Source: Phocaeicola plebeius DSM 17135 | Lineage (GTDB): Bacteria; Bacteroidota; Bacteroidia; Bacteroidales; Bacteroidaceae | DNA length: 64,000 nt | Direction: 5' to 3' | Assembly (NCBI RefSeq): GCF_000187895.1 | Contig: NZ_DS990122.1 | Location: 186,001-250,000 of the forward strand | Part shown: piece by piece, positions 63,948 to 64,000 of the stretch | Position numbering within the stretch: the stretch's first letter is position 1 | Layout of the letters: every line of letters begins with the position of its first letter | Notes under the pieces: model-generated | The model's database searches: none | What the model was told of the DNA's origin: nothing | The model's input: the letters and a program-made list of their open reading frames with translations, nothing else | Program-made: the position numbers and the translations under genes

Positions 63948-64000
63948 CACCGTCAAAAAGAACAAAACGTAAGTAAAACCTTAAAATTAGAAAGATATGA

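Overview
The window is chromosomal DNA from a member of the Bacteroidales, most likely Bacteroides or Phocaeicola. Grounds for this are the TAnnTTTG (-7) and TTG/TTTG (-33) promoter signals, the many fimbrillin-type and BACON lipoproteins, the paired TonB receptor and DUF4249 lipoprotein, the fused SecDF, the three-gene succinate dehydrogenase/fumarate reductase and several families common in Bacteroidetes (DUF2851, DUF3575, DUF3868, DUF3810). I saw no rRNA, tRNA, insertion sequence, prophage or CRISPR array.

Layout. 1-11.6 kb (minus strand): secDF, cut by the left edge, then a tight operon read from dapB through a signal peptidase I, a second signal-peptidase-like protein without catalytic residues, a WbqC-like protein, two rhomboids, an endonuclease/phosphatase-fold protein and an M3 peptidase lipoprotein. 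11.6-13.1 kb: a DUF2851 gene followed by a 22-bp-periodic palindrome array. 13.1-18.9 kb: an ECF sigma, FecR anti-sigma, TonB receptor, DUF4249 and outer-membrane protein operon. 19.0-21.5 kb: a tRNA-dihydrouridine synthase divergent from a thioesterase-dprA pair. 21.6-27.8 kb: an operon of four lipoproteins, three fimbrillin-like and one joining a fimbrillin-like region to an M64 peptidase. 28.1-41.4 kb: a complete-looking Mfa1/FimA-type fimbrial locus in visibly AT-richer DNA, comprising a TPR/AraC regulator, DUF3575, DUF3868, major fimbrillin, Mfa2/FimB anchor and three large accessory or tip lipoproteins. Two reading-frame breaks fall in this locus, one in the regulator and one just after the signal peptide of the major fimbrillin. 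41.7-52 kb (minus): sdhB-sdhA-sdhC, a second 22-bp-periodic palindrome array, ctpA, coaD, parE, a GNAT-like gene and a DUF3810 gene. 52.1-64 kb (mostly plus): an SpmA/SpmB-like protein, ybeY, mnmG, a perfect ParB-binding parS site, apt, uvrC, dtd, a MazG-like gene, deoC, a divergent polyprenyl synthase and polA.

The most unusual items are: two intergenic arrays of different sequence but the same design (five imperfect 16-bp palindromes at an exact 22-bp period); a signal peptidase paralogue that has lost both the Ser and Lys positions beside an intact lepB; a fimbrillin-M64 protease fusion with a non-standard zinc motif spacing; the two frame breaks that would disconnect the fimbrial regulator and the major pilin; a perfect parS next to mnmG; and a deoC whose stop codon overlaps the U-tract of its own terminator.
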